Part shown: positions 43,166 to 54,214 of the stretch, in pieces
How positions within the stretch are numbered: position 1 is the first letter of the stretch
Layout: the number at the start of each line of letters is the position of its first letter
Assembly: GCA_037042915.1 (NCBI GenBank)
Contig: CM073196.1
Coordinates: forward strand, 372,001 to 436,000
Length of the DNA stretch: 64,000 nucleotides
DNA from: Auricularia sp. M13
Lineage: Eukaryota; Basidiomycota; Agaricomycetes; Auriculariales; Auriculariaceae
Direction: 5' to 3'
The notes under the pieces: generated by a model
The model's database searches: none
Seen by the model: the letters and a program-made list of their open reading frames with translations, nothing else
What the model was told of the DNA's origin: nothing
Program-made: the position numbers and the translations under genes

Positions 43166-43807
43166 ATGCTCCTGAGCCTTGTCGCTGTCATAATCGCGAC
43201 AGCAGTCCCGCGTGAGATTCAACTGGGAGCTGAGAACGTGGATTATCTGCAAGGCCAAGCTGCAAGACACAGTGAGCAAAAAATCGCTCCATCAGAGTGT
43301 GGACTGAGCCCATCGCCAGCTTACGTTGGAAAGGATCACCCTCGCGTGTGGGACATAAAGCTGGAGAAGGTGCTCAAATCGACAGAGGACACGGTGCACT
43401 ACGATCTCGAGACGGACCTTGGTCGCTTGGAGTGGAACACGACCCTTCCCGAGGGAAGCGGGAATGTGTATCTTGGTCCGCACCGCCGGCCGTTTACAAT
43501 TGCAATGTTCCACCAACTTCGGTGCTTGCATATTATCGGAATGGAGGTCATGGCTCGACGGGAAGGGAACCAGACCGAGGACCCAAGTGCGGTCGCGAAG
43601 CATTGCATGGTTTACCTGCGTCAAATGGTACTCTGCCGTGCTGACGTGCGCTTGGAATCCGTCCGAAGCCCGTTCGGTCCACGCGCAACCACCTCGGCGG
43701 TCACGCATGTTTGCAACGACTGGACGGCTGTGCGCACCGCCGTTGAGAAGAACTACGCAGCATATGGTCCTGGAGCCCTCAAGCCAGATCACTCCAGGAC
43801 AAATTGA
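43166..43807 (+). CDS. UstYa-family (DUF3328) oxidase-like protein, 213 aa
   Basis: A single-exon frame from ATG 43166: signal-anchor MLLSLVAVIIATAV, then YVGKDHPRVWDIKLEKVL, EDTVHYDLETDLGRLEW, GSGNVYLGPHRRPFTIAMFH, QLRCLHIIGMEV, HCMVYLRQMVLCRADVRLES and THVCNDWTAVRTAVEKNY. This is the complete UstYa pattern, but the first H-x-x-H-C reads HQLRC (Arg for the second His), with a His two residues on. That may alter metal binding. It is tandem with the copy at 42121, same strand. Together with the repeat-peptide gene at 36.4 kb they form the candidate RiPP locus. Confidence 0.85.
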   Translation: MLLSLVAVIIATAVPREIQLGAENVDYLQGQAARHSEQKIAPSECGLSPSPAYVGKDHPRVWDIKLEKVLKSTEDTVHYDLETDLGRLEWNTTLPEGSGNVYLGPHRRPFTIAMFHQLRCLHIIGMEVMARREGNQTEDPSAVAKHCMVYLRQMVLCRADVRLESVRSPFGPRATTSAVTHVCNDWTAVRTAVEKNYAAYGPGALKPDHSRTN

Positions 43808-45220
43808 CAGTCAGTCCAAAGGGCGTCTATTGATATGCCCGGTTCGTTAACGCACCGTGTTCGTGAGCTTCCAGATCTCATGTAACAGACGACAGCCTGT
43901 ACTGGCGCCGATAACAGCGCTTCGCGGCGTGTGCCAAACGAGAATTTCGATACTTGTAGACTGTGTATAGCTTGCTGTAAGGTGTCCAATGGCAGACTGT
44001 TGTGATAATTGATAGCACGCACAAGGCCGTGGGTGATAGGTAATAGGCTTCGAGTAAAAGCTAGCGGTCCGAAGCATCCGGCGGGCGTCGGAGATTCGGA
44101 TTCAATACGGTTGTCCTTCTGCAGCTGACCAACATTACACCCGTCCAGTCACCAGACACCCGTTCTTCGATTATCTCAATGTGTCGTGCTCCTACGCTGG
44201 AGTGACCCCCGGCAACAAAGCCCGGCGTTAACTCTCAAATGATGCCGCCTTGGATGGCAGCCAAACAGACGACACATAAACTGGTCAGTCAAAACGCGTC
44301 TGAGCCGGAAATAAGCGCCCGGCAAACTCCTAGCTGGTGGACTGTCCCGGGCAAAGATTAAGTCCTACGAGCAACTCTCCTTCAATTTTGTTGTGCCATA
44401 AATTATGAATATGGAGCATCTTGAAACCTATGTTTTGATTTTGTCGCTCCAGTTGCCTGTTCGCACAGAGAGATAGTCCGACCCATGTTATTCCATGGAC
44501 CGAGGCAAATTTCAGAGGAAAATCGAGCATAGAGTTGTTGAGAATAGTATAAAAAGAGATCCTGCAAAAGGAGGGAAGTTTCTATGCTCTGGCTATGGAG
44601 ATCATTCCCGGTCTTTCCTGTGAGAGTCTGCTCATTCGGAGGTAGCCGAGCTCACATCGGCACCCCTTCGCACTCAAGCTAAGGGTTTATGAACCTGCAT
44701 AATTCCTCGATATATTAGCAAAATATGTTCCTGAGTATTAATCTGCCCTATTTTTAAGATAGCTCTGCTGAACATGCCGGCAGACTTATGCTCGGAGGTA
44801 CTCGGATGCATTTGGGTGCCGCAGTATTCACTCATCTCCCTCACACGCGTGTGAAAGGAAGCATCTGTTGATGTATGTGAGGCTTGCTTATGGCTCTATT
44901 AGTGATTTAAAAAGTGATTTATACCTTGTGGAAGAGAGAATGACCTAAAGACAGTCATGAGGGTTGGACTGAACCTGAATTATGGTTCGATAAAAGCATC
45001 TCTCTCCCTTTTCATAATCTCTCTATGCTTATATAGTCTATATCATGGTTTTACAGAAGTCTCAGGCTGTATCGATTGGAATAGCTGCTTCCACAAGCAA
45101 CTCTTGGTGCGGAGGACTTATCCCGGGAGCAGTCGGGCACAGCCGATGACCGGCATTTGGACTACTCACATAAACCCTCCCAGCTGCTCACTTCGCTCTT
45201 GCATCGACCGGGCTTACACC
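43808..45220. other. Relatively AT-richer intergenic stretch, nothing recognised
   Basis: 1.4 kb without a credible frame; base composition is visibly less GC-rich than the neighbours. No element ends or RNA gene were recognised. Confidence 0.4.
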
Positions 45221-46183
45221 ATGGTCACTATCCGCCGCGTCACCAACCCTTCCGGTGCGTCCCTCCATGCTTTCAGGGCATCTATTGACACCAGACTGTA
45301 GATGCGGATATTCAGCGCATGGTCGATGCCCTCGACGCGGCTTTCGGGTTCAGTTCGTACTATCGTCTACATCTGAACTTTTTGTATGGATTTTTGACCC
45401 GTCATCCTCAGACTACTTTGGCCACTCGCTGCCCGGTGAAGATTCCCAGCGTTCAAAGGGCATGCTCAAGTCGCACATCACCGCGGCGCTTATCGACCAG
45501 GGCGGCGAGCTGTATGTCGCAGAGACTGAGTTGCCGGACCCCGAGATCATTGGCGTTGCCACGTGGCATGGCCCCGGGTCCGGCTATCTGAGCACGTCCG
45601 TCGACTTTGTCTCAAAATTTATGCATAGACTCTAACGCCTGCACAGCGAAGAGCAGCGGGCAGCAGGCTGGGACCAGATGTTTGCGAAACTCGACAAGGA
45701 TCAGCAGGCTTGGTGGGGATATGTACGCTCTCTCTTAAGGGCGCGAAGGTCGTTCTCTTACTCCAGCGATCCGGCACAGTTCCTTCCTCTGTACGATGAG
45801 TACACTACCCGCGCGCTTGGAGAAGGCACGAAGCTGGGGAGCTATCACTTGCAAGTCTTGGGTGTGCGTCCGAACTACCAGCGTCAGGGAGTAGGTTCCT
45901 CTTTGGTCAAGGTTGGAGAGGAGAATGTATGCGTTGGGCTTGCATCTCCGTCATTTTCATCTAAATTTCCGTAGGCGAAGGCGCAGCGTGTTCCTGTTTG
46001 TATCGAGACCATTACGGACGTCCCCGTAAGAGCCCGGCGAGACTCAATTTCCCAGCTGACATCTCGAAGGTGCCATTCTACCGCGCTTGCGGTTATGACA
46101 TCAAGGACCCAGTACTCTTCAAGACAGTGGGAAACGACACGCCAAGCGTTCCGCTGTACGCCATCATCAAGACCTGGGATTAA
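45221..46183 (+). CDS. GNAT-family N-acetyltransferase, at least 6 exons
   Basis: ATG 45221 starts MVTIRRVTNPS; the chain continues DADIQRMVDALDAAFGF, NYFGHSLPGEDSQRSKGMLK, ITAALIDQGGELYVAETELP, VATWHGPGSG, RAAGWDQMFAKLDKDQQAWW, LPLYDEYTTRALGEG, YHLQVLGVRPNYQRQGVGSS and VPFYRACGYDIKD, each on a separate short exon joined by GT-AG introns of about 45-65 nt. The Q-R-Q-G-V-G-S-S loop is the acetyl-CoA pyrophosphate-binding motif A, and FYRACGY is the usual C-terminal segment. The substrate is unknown. Several junctions have alternatives (donor AGTTCGT near 45352; acceptor CAG near 45780). Confidence 0.8.
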
Positions 46184-46428
46184 GTCCTGAATATGTACTT
46201 CCTCCGTGTACCAGTACTTGCGCTGTTCAGTCGTGATATACAGTCGGATCCGCATCGCAGATCATAGGAAGATTTCGCACACAAAAAAGAACAGCTTGAC
46301 AACAGTGAGGACTCAAGCCTCGCTTGGGTCACAAGATGATGGGTTTATTATGGCTAAAGAGGTTCGGTACAACTTCGACAATGGATCTGGGGGATGCATG
46401 AGCGCGCGCAAATACCTCTCCATATTAC
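46184..46428. other. Short intergenic, nothing recognised
   Basis: Convergent 3' ends of the acetyltransferase and the small secreted peptide face each other here. No repeat or RNA gene was recognised. Confidence 0.4.
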
Positions 46429-46636
46429 TTACCAGGCCTTGAACGTGCAGTTCATCAGATATACAACCTTGCCGTCGATTGTCTGTGTGCAGTCATCGCC
46501 GGAGGCTATGATTGTTGGTGAGCTTCGTCTCATTGAACATGCCGTGCATACCCTCCACCCCATCGCGAGAGACGAAGGCGCCTTGCACAACTAATAAAGC
46601 AGAGATGATTGCGAAGAGGTTGGTGATGGACTTCAT
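46429..46636 (-). CDS. Small secreted peptide, 53 aa, two Cys
   Basis: Exons 46636-46552 and 46505-46429 with a 46-nt GT-AG intron. The signal peptide is MKSITNLFAIISALLVVQGA; the mature part is FVSRDGVEA-SGDDCTQTIDG-KVVYLMNCTFKAW with one possible disulphide. It is too short for most gene finders. A TATA-like CTTAAAAG lies about 70 bp upstream. Function unknown; small secreted proteins of this size include effectors and signalling peptides. Confidence is moderate because the gene is short. Confidence 0.55.
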
Positions 46637-48740
46637 GCTGGTAGTACACGAGCGTGGGGAGGGTGAGAGGCGACTTGTTGACGGCAAGCCGCAATGTGTG
46701 GGCTTTTAAGAACTCCGGAATGAGCAAATTTTGCCGAGTTCCACGGCGTGCTCATAGGATCAACAGGACATGGCGACTGCGGACCGGAGAAGCGTTAGTA
46801 GAACGTTCATAGCCAATGCCAGACCAATCAAGCACAAGAGCTGTTAGTCCGAGTCGTGTGACGCACTCCGCCCCCGGAATTTACAATGTCCACCTTTTCC
46901 AAGCCGATGCGAGACCAAGGGTTCCTTGACTCTACCATACTTATCTGCAGGCGAGGTGAAGCAGTGGTTCGTGCAGTCCGCCGGCGCGGCCAGCGGAAGA
47001 GTCACGTCCATCGAGATCGAAGCGGTAAGAAGCTAGCTGAAATGAACCGATGTTGGTGGACTTCCGCGGACGCTGCACGCCGGGAAGCAGTGCGCATTGC
47101 GCCGGAGAAGCTGCCGCAAAGTAGGGTCGTTGAAAAAGGGGCCCAAAGTCACTACAATTGCGCCCCGCAGATCTCGCGTGGCAAAGGAATAACGGACAGC
47201 GCTTGTCATTCAATGCCGTAGAATGATGTAGTGCTCTCCTGTTCCAGATCAGAACAGCCCGCTGTTTCTAGTGCAACACATTCACCGTGTTGGACTATCC
47301 GAAGCTCCTCTCGCGCTTTTTCACGCAAGACGAGTCGAAGACGAGTAGCGCAATCCAGAATCTTAACCAGAAAAGATTGTCCTTTTACGTGCGACTCGGC
47401 GAAGGAGACTACCAGCATCCAGACGAAGAAGCAGAGCAGCAGCGGATGGAATGGATGGACGGACACGCGAACGGCGGCAAACCTCGCTGTATTACGCGAT
47501 GTACCTGGGCTGCACAATCATACCAGACTTGAAAAATGGACAATAGCCTAGAGAGCAGACCAGAGGTCGCAGATGGTGTCTGTTCCAGTCCGCGATGTGC
47601 ATCAGGACAAGCCGCTGTACTTCGCCAGCCACGTAGCACTTCCAGTCAGAAGCAAATCGGAAATGTGATTGTCTAAACTGTTGCAGACGCTGGTGGCGTT
47701 TGCAGTAATTCGAAGTAAAAGCGTCGTTTCCGAGAGCAACCGTGACGATGATCATGGGCGCAGGCAAGCGCCGGCGTCGGCCGACCAAACCTTGACGGTT
47801 GACCTGGTCGTGATAAGTACTACTGGTCACTACATACACGGTTTCTGGTTTTCGAATCGCCACACTCATGCTGCCGCACCCGTTGTGCCCGCTTGCAGCT
47901 CATGCGCGATTATCCACGGTGCTCAAGGCGATGCTCTCGCCCGCCTGGTTGCATTTGCAACTCTTTCGGCCTTACGCACATACCGGCGAACTGCTACAGC
48001 TGGACAACCATGGCGCCATACGACTACAAGATGAATACGACCATCATCATATCCTGCATCTTGTTCAAATCAGGAGCGACGACCTGCAGGTATTACTCCC
48101 GACGAGGACTACTTACGGCCTTAGACTACACGGTGTGCTTCTGGGCGTATATAACGCAAGCTACTTGGCAGTATTATGCCCTGCGCTCAACGCTTCATCT
48201 GCTGCGCCTTATACCTCCTCTTACTCCTTGATCAGCAACGACGGAGGATGACGACTAATGCCCTGATTGTAGCCCGTCTCCACAGCACTCACAAAGCACT
48301 GCACAAAGACTCCTCGCTCGTGCTCATGGATTTGAAGGTTGCCAACAGCACGAACCATGATGAGATGTTGGTTTCCTGATGTCCGCGCGGGTGTTTCACA
48401 CGGGGTCATTCAAGCAATGCTCTTCGTACGTACCCGATGCACCCTTATGACCGAGACACTTATCATGATGTGGAGGGCGTCTATACGGCATGCTCCTCTG
48501 CTCTATGCATTGTCCAGCTTCAGCAGCGCGATCTCAATCGAACTGATATCCGCGCGCCATGACCCAAAATGGGTGTCTTGAGGAGAAGCACACAGCCACT
48601 CGGGCAGCGCCTCTTCGATCTCGACCACGATCGTGCCAAATTTGGCGCTTTGCATTGCGCGTGCTGACGACAAAGATGACAACGAATGCTGTTTCCATAG
48701 GACCGCACCGGCCCCTTCGCAACCTGGCCAGTCGCGGTCG
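46637..48740. other. Gene-poor stretch, weak frames only
   Basis: Frames of about 80-127 codons exist on both strands (for example 47287-47532 plus, 47868-48251 plus, 47869-47492 minus), but none has a recognisable domain or consistent splicing. I do not call a gene here. Confidence 0.4.
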
Positions 48741-48747
48741 TATAAAG
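48741..48747 (+). promoter_or_regulatory. TATA box and CT-rich tract before secreted protein gene
   Basis: TATAAAG is followed by a pyrimidine tract (about 48785-48832) and the ATG at 48860, a typical strong fungal promoter layout. Confidence 0.6.
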
Positions 48748-48859
48748 GCGAGCTGTCGGCGTGTCCATTCTCCCCAACTCGCGATTTCCTTCTTCTTCTC
48801 CCGCTTCACTTTTTTCTACCTTCTTCTTCAGTAACTTTTACAAGTTCGACTTCGTCATT

Positions 48860-49735
48860 ATGCGCACCGCTACTGTCATGCTCGGTCTCGCGCTCAGCGC
48901 CGCTGCTGCCCCTGCCGCCTTCGGCCCCGGCTCCGGTTTCCCTGCTGGCCCTCCGTCGGAAGGCGCGGGCGCGTCTGGCGCTTTCCCAGGACCCAGCGGC
49001 GCTGCGGGTGGATTCCCAGGCTTCCCGTCTGGCTCGGCCCCGCCGTTCCCCTCGGGCACCCCGCCGGCGGGCTTCCCGTCTGGCTTCCCAGGCTTCCCAT
49101 CCGGCAGCGCGCCGCCGTTCCCCACTGGATCTGGCGCGCCATTCCCGTCTGGATTCCCGGGCTTCCCTTCGGGTGGCGCCCCGCCTTTCCCCTCAGGCAG
49201 CGCGCCGCCATTCCCCTCCGGCTCGGGGGCGCCGTTCCCGTCGGGCTTCCCGTCCGGCTCGGCGCCGCCGTCCTTCCCCACTGGCGGTCCCCAGGGCGGC
49301 TCCTCCAAGGCCGCCGTAGCTGCAGCACCGAGCGGCACTGGCGCGCCCATCCCGTCGGGCTCTGGCTTCCCCGGGTTCCCCTCGGGCGGACCGCAGGGCA
49401 CGTTCAGCGGTAGCTTCCCTCACCCCAGCGGCACCGGCTTCCCAGGCGGCGCTGGCCGTCCTGGCCGCCGCCCGCACCACCACCACAGTGGCAGCGGCTT
49501 CCCCCACCCCACCGGCTCGTTCCCCGGTGGCTCGGCGCCCACGGGCTTCCCAGGCGGCGCTGGCGGCTTCCCCGGCGGCCAAAGCCCCGCTGGATCTGGC
49601 GCTCCCGCGCCCCCGCCGGGTCCGAAGCCCACTGTTGGCCCGTCCCAGGGCCCGCAGCCGACTGGCACCGTCGCGCCGTCTCAGGCTCCCGCGCCCAAGC
49701 CCACGAACGCCCCGACTGCGCCGATTGGCAACTAA
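48860..49735 (+). CDS. Secreted Gly/Pro/Phe-rich repeat protein, 291 aa
   Basis: The signal peptide is MRTATVMLGLALSAAAAPAA. An in-frame upstream ATG (48761) lies inside the presumed 5' UTR and is less likely, because the hydrophobic signal sequence starts at 48860. The mature part consists of repeats around GFPSGSAPPFPSGSGAPFP and GFPGFPSG, with a His run (RRPHHHHSGSG) and a Pro/Ala tail (PKPTNAPTAPIGN). No enzyme domain or GPI tail is seen. It looks like a structural cell-wall or extracellular-matrix protein. No intron is needed. Opposite-strand frames are composition artefacts. Confidence 0.75.
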   Translation: MRTATVMLGLALSAAAAPAAFGPGSGFPAGPPSEGAGASGAFPGPSGAAGGFPGFPSGSAPPFPSGTPPAGFPSGFPGFPSGSAPPFPTGSGAPFPSGFPGFPSGGAPPFPSGSAPPFPSGSGAPFPSGFPSGSAPPSFPTGGPQGGSSKAAVAAAPSGTGAPIPSGSGFPGFPSGGPQGTFSGSFPHPSGTGFPGGAGRPGRRPHHHHSGSGFPHPTGSFPGGSAPTGFPGGAGGFPGGQSPAGSGAPAPPPGPKPTVGPSQGPQPTGTVAPSQAPAPKPTNAPTAPIGN

Positions 49736-50245
49736 TGGTACGCTCTCGAGCACTCAAACCTCATTTGCCCGTGGCTCAACAATTTATTTCGTAGCAGACT
49801 TCTCTGACTTGAAGACAACATGAAGGTGCACTGAAGAACAAACTTGTATAAGTTATTATTTGTGTCTGTGCTTGAATACAGCGAGTATTTTATTGTGATG
49901 TTAAAGGAGAAAATCTGGAACGCATGCAATTCTTCGAGCTGACGGACTCTCACTGCGTTCAAAAGCTTGTATGCAGATGCTTGATGATCTACCATCTACA
50001 TACTAATACGATGCACGAGGTAATCTTAACTGCATCTTAGACTCAGCCGACTTGGCCAGCGCGCACGTTAACGCGAGGTTCGCGGCGGCGTGTATGTGAT
50101 TTCATTCAATGACGGGCAGTAAAGAAAAGACAACGATGATGCCGACGATGTCACTCGCAGGAGATACAAAGACAAAGGGATCGATCACTGGCACTGATGG
50201 TCATGCATCTATGTATGGGATAGAAGTCAGCCAAAGCCAAAACCG
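49736..50245. other. Intergenic between convergent genes
   Basis: Presumed 3' UTRs of the Gly/Pro-rich secreted protein and of the zinc-finger gene; AT-rich in 49790-50000. Nothing else was recognised. Confidence 0.4.
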
Positions 50246-50772
50246 TCACTGGTAGCCGCCACTCACGTGTTCATAGTCACGTTCGTAGGACCAGGCGCAC
50301 TGGCACGCGCAGACCTGGACGTCGTGGTCGCCGGGGTACGGGACCTCTGAGGCCGTCGTAGTGGTGCGGTCCTCGTGATCGAACCAGAGATGATAGGCGA
50401 GGCGGAAGCGGCAGGTGAACTCGGCCCTGCAGTGCGCGCAGTTTTGCTCTTGGGTGGGAAATTGTCAGACCGCTGCACGATGCCGATGAGAGGAGTGGAG
50501 GAAGACGTACTCATACGGTGCATGATGTGCAGACGATGCCCGCCAGGGACGTTGTACTGGCAGCGCGGGCAGGGACCTGCAGCATGATGAGACTCCGAGT
50601 CAGCAATGCTATGAGACGCGGAGGAGGGCTGCTGCAGCGGATGCGCACCCGCGTTCTTGTGGTGTTTACCGTGTGGATCGAAGCCGGGGCGCCTCCCCCC
50701 ATTGCCGCCACCAGCCCCGCCGGCTCCGCCGCCGCCGCCAGCGGAGCCTCCAGCAGACACTGCGGTGCTCAT
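50246..50772 (-). CDS. C2H2-type zinc-finger protein, 2 exons
   Basis: Exons 50772-50517 and 50448-50246 (intron 68 nt, phase 1) give 153 codons. A Gly-rich start (MSTAVSAGGSAGGGG) is followed by CPRCQYNVPGGHRLHIMH (C-x2-C with His residues) and then CAHCRAEFTCRFRLAYHLWF-DH, an exact C-x2-C-x12-H-x4-H finger, and later CACQCAW. It probably binds nucleic acid or protein through the finger. The end is uncertain because the last codons GTGAGT also resemble a donor site, so a further exon is possible. Confidence 0.7.
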
Positions 50773-52370
50773 GATAACTTGAGGATGAGGTCGAGAGTAG
50801 GGTAGTGTTTGAGAGCGACTGTGAGTAACGAGCTTGCTGTCTGGGGGGACTGCAGTGGGGAGTAGGGAGGGATGCCAGACGGCCCTTTATATGTCCTGCA
50901 ATCGTGGTGCACCACGACTGCGCAAATCTGGGGCCCAGAGATTACGGGATCGAGCGGTGCGCGGTTTATTGTTCTTGTTCCCGTGGATCGTCCCACGGGT
51001 TGTGAGGCGACGTAATAAATTATCAGCAGCGCATACACGCTGGCACGTACGCTCGTGGTCTTCGAGCTGCTCAAGGAATGCATTCGCCCGCCTTTCTGAG
51101 CCTCGCTACCAGTGCCGCGGAGCCCAAATTATGAGACGCGGCAGAATGATAGAGCTGATCGTACAACGCCGATATTCTGCAAACCGTCCCGGAGGGTGTG
51201 GGAGTTGGCGTGAAGGCGGGATGGCGAACGACGGAAGCAGATGAGTTTGTCATTAGACGTGGTGGACCCGCATTCGGATGACTCCCGAGATATTATCATC
51301 AAATGATCGTCAGGGTGCGTGGGAAACCCATGACTTCTCCACCAATCGTGCCATTGCACCCCGAGCCTCGAGGAACGCACAGAAGCCACGAGGCTCGTCA
51401 TGAGGCAAGATCGATATACGAGATAGGCATTTCGGGACATATCTGCGGCCGCCATGTGCCCTGGATTTTTCAAGAATTCCCCGGAAGGAATTCGCTGGGC
51501 GTAATTTATTCCTCGCTTTTGTAGCAGGTTGTGATCTGAGAACAATAGTTGCCAGATATATCGATCGTTAAGCACGGGCAAGGTTTGGCCCCATTCGCAG
51601 CAAGTAGTTCATACGCATCCGAAATCTTCGAAAGAGCTGAATAGAAAATCCGGTGGGCATTTGGACGCGGTGGGAATCACTCGGGCGCGAACGCACACAT
51701 CGTAAGTGTTGTCCATCCCGCTAAGAGTGTGTTGGAGCACCAACCCACTGTGCGAGCGTCGTGAGCTGCAGCCACAGCCAGATCGGAGGTACACGGCGTA
51801 GGACGGCGTGTTCCCATTACATTCAAGGCAGCCGAAGGTGAACCACATCGTGGGAGCGCAACCTCATGCGCGGGCCGTCGTATCGCACATCCAGCGCACC
51901 TCTGACAGCCGTCGACTATTTGTAGAAGACTACTTAAGCAGATCTGGAGCGCTCGTTAGGGCAGTCAGGGTTGAGTATAACAGTATTCAGAGCGCGAGAC
52001 GTTGAATAATGGGATAATAGCAACGGGAAGCGAGCACAGCAGACGAAGTCAGCATCAGGGCACGAGCACTGCAAGTGCGTTGAGGGCACATCGAGCTGGA
52101 AGGAGTAAAGTAACTTGCAACCGGTCGCCTTCGCCGGTTCAACGGAGTTGCGCACTGCACTATGTTGCGGACAATGGAAATCGGCACAGAAATACGGGGG
52201 CGGGTACAGGCTGGGAGTAGCCAGCGCAAGCTGTACGCGTGGGAGTTGTAAGGGCGCAGTGCCGACTTGGAGGTGGAGTGCACCCTGCAGGCATCCAGGG
52301 TTAAATAAGACAAACCAAAGCACTCAATCCGCCCCGCGTCGAGGAAACAGGGTCGAGTCGGGCGCACAAA
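50773..52370. other. Intergenic, no supported gene
   Basis: Frames up to 150 codons (51581-51129, minus) have no motif or signal. No repeat or RNA gene was recognised. Confidence 0.4.
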
Positions 52371-53650
52371 GTGGACATGCAAGTTCAAGAAGCGCAATTT
52401 GAACCGCGACGTCGACTCCGCCAGCCTGTTCCCAATCTTCCACCCGGGCTCTTTGGCGCTTTCATACCGGGTTTCACATTATCTGTCGACAGCGCGCCCG
52501 TATCAATATGGAAGCGCTATGCGGGCCAAGAGCAGGACCGTAGAAGACATCCGGAGTTTGCGGTGCAAATGTTCCTAGAGGCGGCCCAGCGCACGTCGGG
52601 CTCTATGAGCCACCTGCTGCTCGTAGTACGACGCGCGACGTCTTTGATCTTTGTCAATTGCAAACCTCCAAGGCAACGGACGCTATCGACATACTGGAGC
52701 CAACTACGCCATAGCAGCATCATCTGTGCACTTCGAGATCGACGGCAAGTCTCCTACCAGCACTGCGCAGCTATGAGGAGCGCAGGGCCCGGCGCGCGGA
52801 AATTCTGGCGCTCCACGACGCACTGTCAGCAGCGAGTGTTGCTTTGCGCCAGCGGGTACACACCTCGCCGTGACTTGGGATTCGCGGCCGACTGTTGCAA
52901 TTGCAGAACCCGGACGAGGACGTATCCGCTCTGGCGCTGGATCTGTCTGGTGTGGAGGTGCGTTTGTCCCTGTTCTCGCTCTCGAAGTCCACGCTAGCGC
53001 TAACGCTGCGGCAGAAACACAAGGGAACTGCGGCAACACCGGCTTGGTTGGAAGGCGCTCGTTCACGTCGGTACTCGTCGGCCAAGAAGAACATGTTTTT
53101 GAGCGCAAGGTCGCGATCACTGTCAAGATCGTTTTGGCGCAGTTTACAATGGGCAGGGGATGGATCCAAAGAAGGTCGCGACGCTGACTGCCCACCCGGA
53201 CGACAAGCGGCAGTTCATCCTGCTTGAGCGCCCTGGTCGCTTCTTCCAGGTCTGTGTGTCTTTGCACGACCGACATCTTGCTGCATTGGGCTTAAGCCGT
53301 TTCAGCGAGAACTTGCCCGAGGTGCTTTATTGGATCGGAAAGGAGCTGGCTCTGTCGTTGGCGGACGTGAACAAGCTTCTTGTGCAGAGTACATTGGGCT
53401 GACTACCAAGTTCACTCCTGAGGGCCGGTAAGCCCTGCCATAATGCGCGCACATTGCTGGCGGCAGCGGCGAGGAGAAAGACCGTGAGCAGTATGGCCAG
53501 GAGAAAGACCGTGCGCAGTATGCGGACTGGATTGAGAAGAGCTTGATGCTAAACTCGACAAGAACGGCGCGCGTGGTCGCTGCGCAGCTAACGTGTACGG
53601 TGCGTTTTGGCTTGCTGGCTTGCTGTGCTAGCCCTGCATTCTTCTGACAT
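52371..53650 (+). pseudogene. Unknown protein-coding remnant or poorly resolved gene
   Basis: Coding-like segments occur in different frames: MDMQVQEAQFEPRRRLRQPV (52371 on), ALALDLSGVEVRLSLFSLSK (about 52930), KKVATLTAHPDDKRQFILLE and SLADVNKLLVQS (53163-53402), and EEKDREQYGQEKDRAQYADW (about 53470-53530, an internal 27-bp duplication). I could not join them with convincing splice sites. It may be a real multi-exon gene or a decayed one; the family is not recognised. Confidence 0.35.
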
Positions 53651-54143
53651 GAACGCTTAGATGAAATGTTCCCTCAGATTTAAATACACTCTGCTTCGCC
53701 GATTGGCGTATTGTGATCGAATATGACCTGTCGGCGATGCACCCCGTCAGTCCCGTGCCGCTCAATTCACCGACGTCTTACACCTGCGTGCGGTGATGTT
53801 ACTCACACAGAGACAATCGACGTGCACAGCCTGAATGACAGTGAATCCCCCGGAAGATGACCTCCCAGGTATCATTACTGTGCAACGCATAATCGGGACA
53901 GTAAGCATTGAGCTTTACGCTCTCTGTGTGGTGGCGCTACCTGGGAGGTCCGGTCTTCTCGAGACGTCCTCAGCCAACGGTAAGCTTTCAACTTTTAACA
54001 TCACATTTCCAGGGAGTGGCGGTGGTTTGCGGATGAAGACGCGAATATTTGGGCTGTTCTTCCTTTCCCACAGACAATGATGTCCTCACACCCATATACA
54101 GTGCGATGAAATGCACCCTTCAGATGGGCGTCTCGATGGGGCG

Positions 54144-54149
54144 TATAAA
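54144..54149 (+). promoter_or_regulatory. TATA box of secreted protein gene
   Basis: TATAAA lies 66 bp before the ATG at 54215. Confidence 0.5.
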
Positions 54150-54214
54150 TCCACCATTCGCCGGATTGCAGCGACCTCATCCCCACATAGTACTCTCTCA
54201 GCCTTTTACACAAG

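Noticed and set aside
51129-51581. Minus-strand 150-codon frame
   Set aside because: No signal, domain or repeat, and composition like surrounding non-coding DNA.
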